From: Desulfobacteraceae bacterium
GTDB lineage: Bacteria > Desulfobacterota > Desulfobacteria > Desulfobacterales > Desulfosalsimonadaceae
NCBI GenBank assembly: GCA_007131845.1
Contig: SLPT01000208.1
Coordinates: 1 to 5,723, forward strand
Direction: 5' to 3'
Length of the DNA: 5,723 nt
Part shown: piece after piece, positions 4,971 through 5,723 of the stretch
Numbering within the stretch: the stretch's first letter is position 1
Layout: each line of letters starts with the position of its first letter
Notes under the pieces: generated by a model
Databases searched by the model: none
What the model was told of the DNA's origin: nothing
What the model saw: only the letters and a program-made list of their open reading frames with translations
Position numbers and translations under genes: made by a program

Positions 4971-5693
4971 TTACTCCGCAACAAAAAGAAACAATGACTC
5001 GATGTAATCCGGGTCGTCTTTTTCCATGGCGTCGGTGATATGCTTGTACATTCGCTTTTTGTGTTCGGCGAAAATGCCCCGTTTCTTGGTAAAGCTTTTT
5101 GCAAAGGCCAGGGCATCCGCCATCATCCGGTCGGCATCGGTGCTTGCCTTGGCCAGCACGTGATGGGCTTCCAGTTCAGCCGCTGCCGCACGTTTACCGG
5201 TGAGCTTCAGTTCGTTTAACTTGTATTGCGGAATGGCTTTTTGAAGGATCGGGATCATCGAGGGAAGAAACGGGATGCCCAAATCCACCTCCGGCAGGCA
5301 GAAATACCCCCGATCCGACTTCATGAACCGGAAATCACAGGCGCAGGCCAATATGGCGCCGTTTCCGAAAGCGTGTCCGCCAAGGGCAGCAATGACCGGT
5401 ACCGGAAAAAGCAGGATATTTCGAAAGACGTCGTTCATGGCATACATGAAGGCCTTGATGTCGCCTGTTGCGTTTTCATTCATCCGGTTTCCGATCCAGT
5501 CCACGTCGATGCCGAGCGACCAGAACTTTTCACTGTCCGAGGTGATCACGACGGCGGTTATGGTGGTGTCGGAACGGATTTCATCCAAAGCGTCGTTAAA
5601 GGCTTTCGCAAAATCGGGGTTGTGACGGTTTTCTTCGTTGCTCATGGTGATAACGGCAACGGATTCGTCTTTTTCCCAGAAAAGAATCGGCAT
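4971..5693 (-). CDS. Crotonase family protein, probable enoyl-CoA delta isomerase
   Basis: This 240-residue protein has the crotonase fold, whose members stabilise acyl-CoA enolates. The oxyanion-hole segments are FWSLGIDVDW (57-66) and GGHAFGNGAILA (105-116). Of the two hydratase glutamates, only one remains: Glu135 in LPEVDLGIPF. At the position of the other (Glu144 of rat hydratase, in a GCELA-like motif) there is Ile114. A single glutamate at this place, together with the DRGYFCLPEVDLG stretch, is typical of delta3-delta2-enoyl-CoA isomerases, including the plant ECI type. Isomerisation of unsaturated acyl-CoA is thus more likely than hydration. The protein is shorter than a usual hydratase (about 260). 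ATG at 5693 has GGAG 5 nt upstream (5699-5702). It is the first visible gene of a pair with the ThiF-like gene; whether more genes precede it lies outside the window. Confidence 0.88.
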   Translation of the reverse strand: MPILFWEKDESVAVITMSNEENRHNPDFAKAFNDALDEIRSDTTITAVVITSDSEKFWSLGIDVDWIGNRMNENATGDIKAFMYAMNDVFRNILLFPVPVIAALGGHAFGNGAILACACDFRFMKSDRGYFCLPEVDLGIPFLPSMIPILQKAIPQYKLNELKLTGKRAAAAELEAHHVLAKASTDADRMMADALAFAKSFTKKRGIFAEHKKRMYKHITDAMEKDDPDYIESLFLFVAE

Positions 5694-5698
5694 ATTTT

Positions 5699-5702
5699 CT
5701 CC
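5699..5702 (-). promoter_or_regulatory. Ribosome binding site of the crotonase gene
   Basis: GGAG on the minus strand sits 5 nt before ATG at 5693. It supports this start and shows that the complete 5' end of the gene is in the window. The remaining 21 nt to the window edge are too short to judge a promoter or an upstream gene end. Confidence 0.6.
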
Positions 5703-5723
5703 GGCAGTTTTTTTAGCGCCTGA

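Noticed and set aside
4967..5116. Upstream extension of the ThiF-like protein
   Set aside because: It would overlap the crotonase gene by 146 nt in another frame and adds no conserved sequence; ATG 4966 has a suitable GGAG.
5226..5723. Plus-strand reading frame of at least 165 codons
   Set aside because: It is antisense to the crotonase gene, whose motifs and ribosome binding site are clear.

Overview
The window looks like chromosomal DNA from a Gram-negative anaerobe, most likely a sulfate-reducing deltaproteobacterium (Desulfobacterota). This is an inference from three things: the moderately GC-rich coding style, a zinc-motif-less HesA/MoeB/ThiF protein of a type familiar from that group, and intergenic hairpin-plus-tail repeats that resemble those lineages. 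No rRNA or other marker fixes the taxon.

Layout: five protein genes and two repeat-bearing intergenic stretches. Positions 1-187 hold a repeat copy (a 57-nt hairpin followed by a conserved tail). Positions 188-1810 (minus strand) encode a 540-residue amidase-signature enzyme with a lipoprotein signal peptide. Positions 1811-2209 are non-coding. They hold a partial repeat copy, a second full repeat copy, and candidate promoters reading outward in both directions. Positions 2210-3175 and 3258-4013 (plus strand) form a probable two-gene operon: a GuaA-like ATP pyrophosphatase without its glutaminase domain, then a HisF-like barrel protein. Facing it is a minus-strand pair, an enoyl-CoA isomerase-like crotonase (5693-4971) followed 4 nt later by a ThiF/HesA-type adenylyltransferase (4966-4076).

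How the genes may work together: GuaA and HisF are both synthase subunits that normally take ammonia from a glutaminase partner (the GATase domain of GuaA, or HisH). Here both stand side by side and no glutaminase is visible. Both also differ from the textbook enzymes at substrate-contacting positions while keeping their core ATP-binding or catalytic residues. This suggests a diverged, possibly repurposed pair rather than housekeeping purine and histidine genes. The crotonase and ThiF-like pair is tightly coupled by spacing, but the substrate of neither can be read from the sequence.

The least explained structure is the repeat family. Two full copies and one partial copy lie in the same orientation around the amidase gene. 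The hairpin arms differ between the full copies by a base-pair-preserving change.
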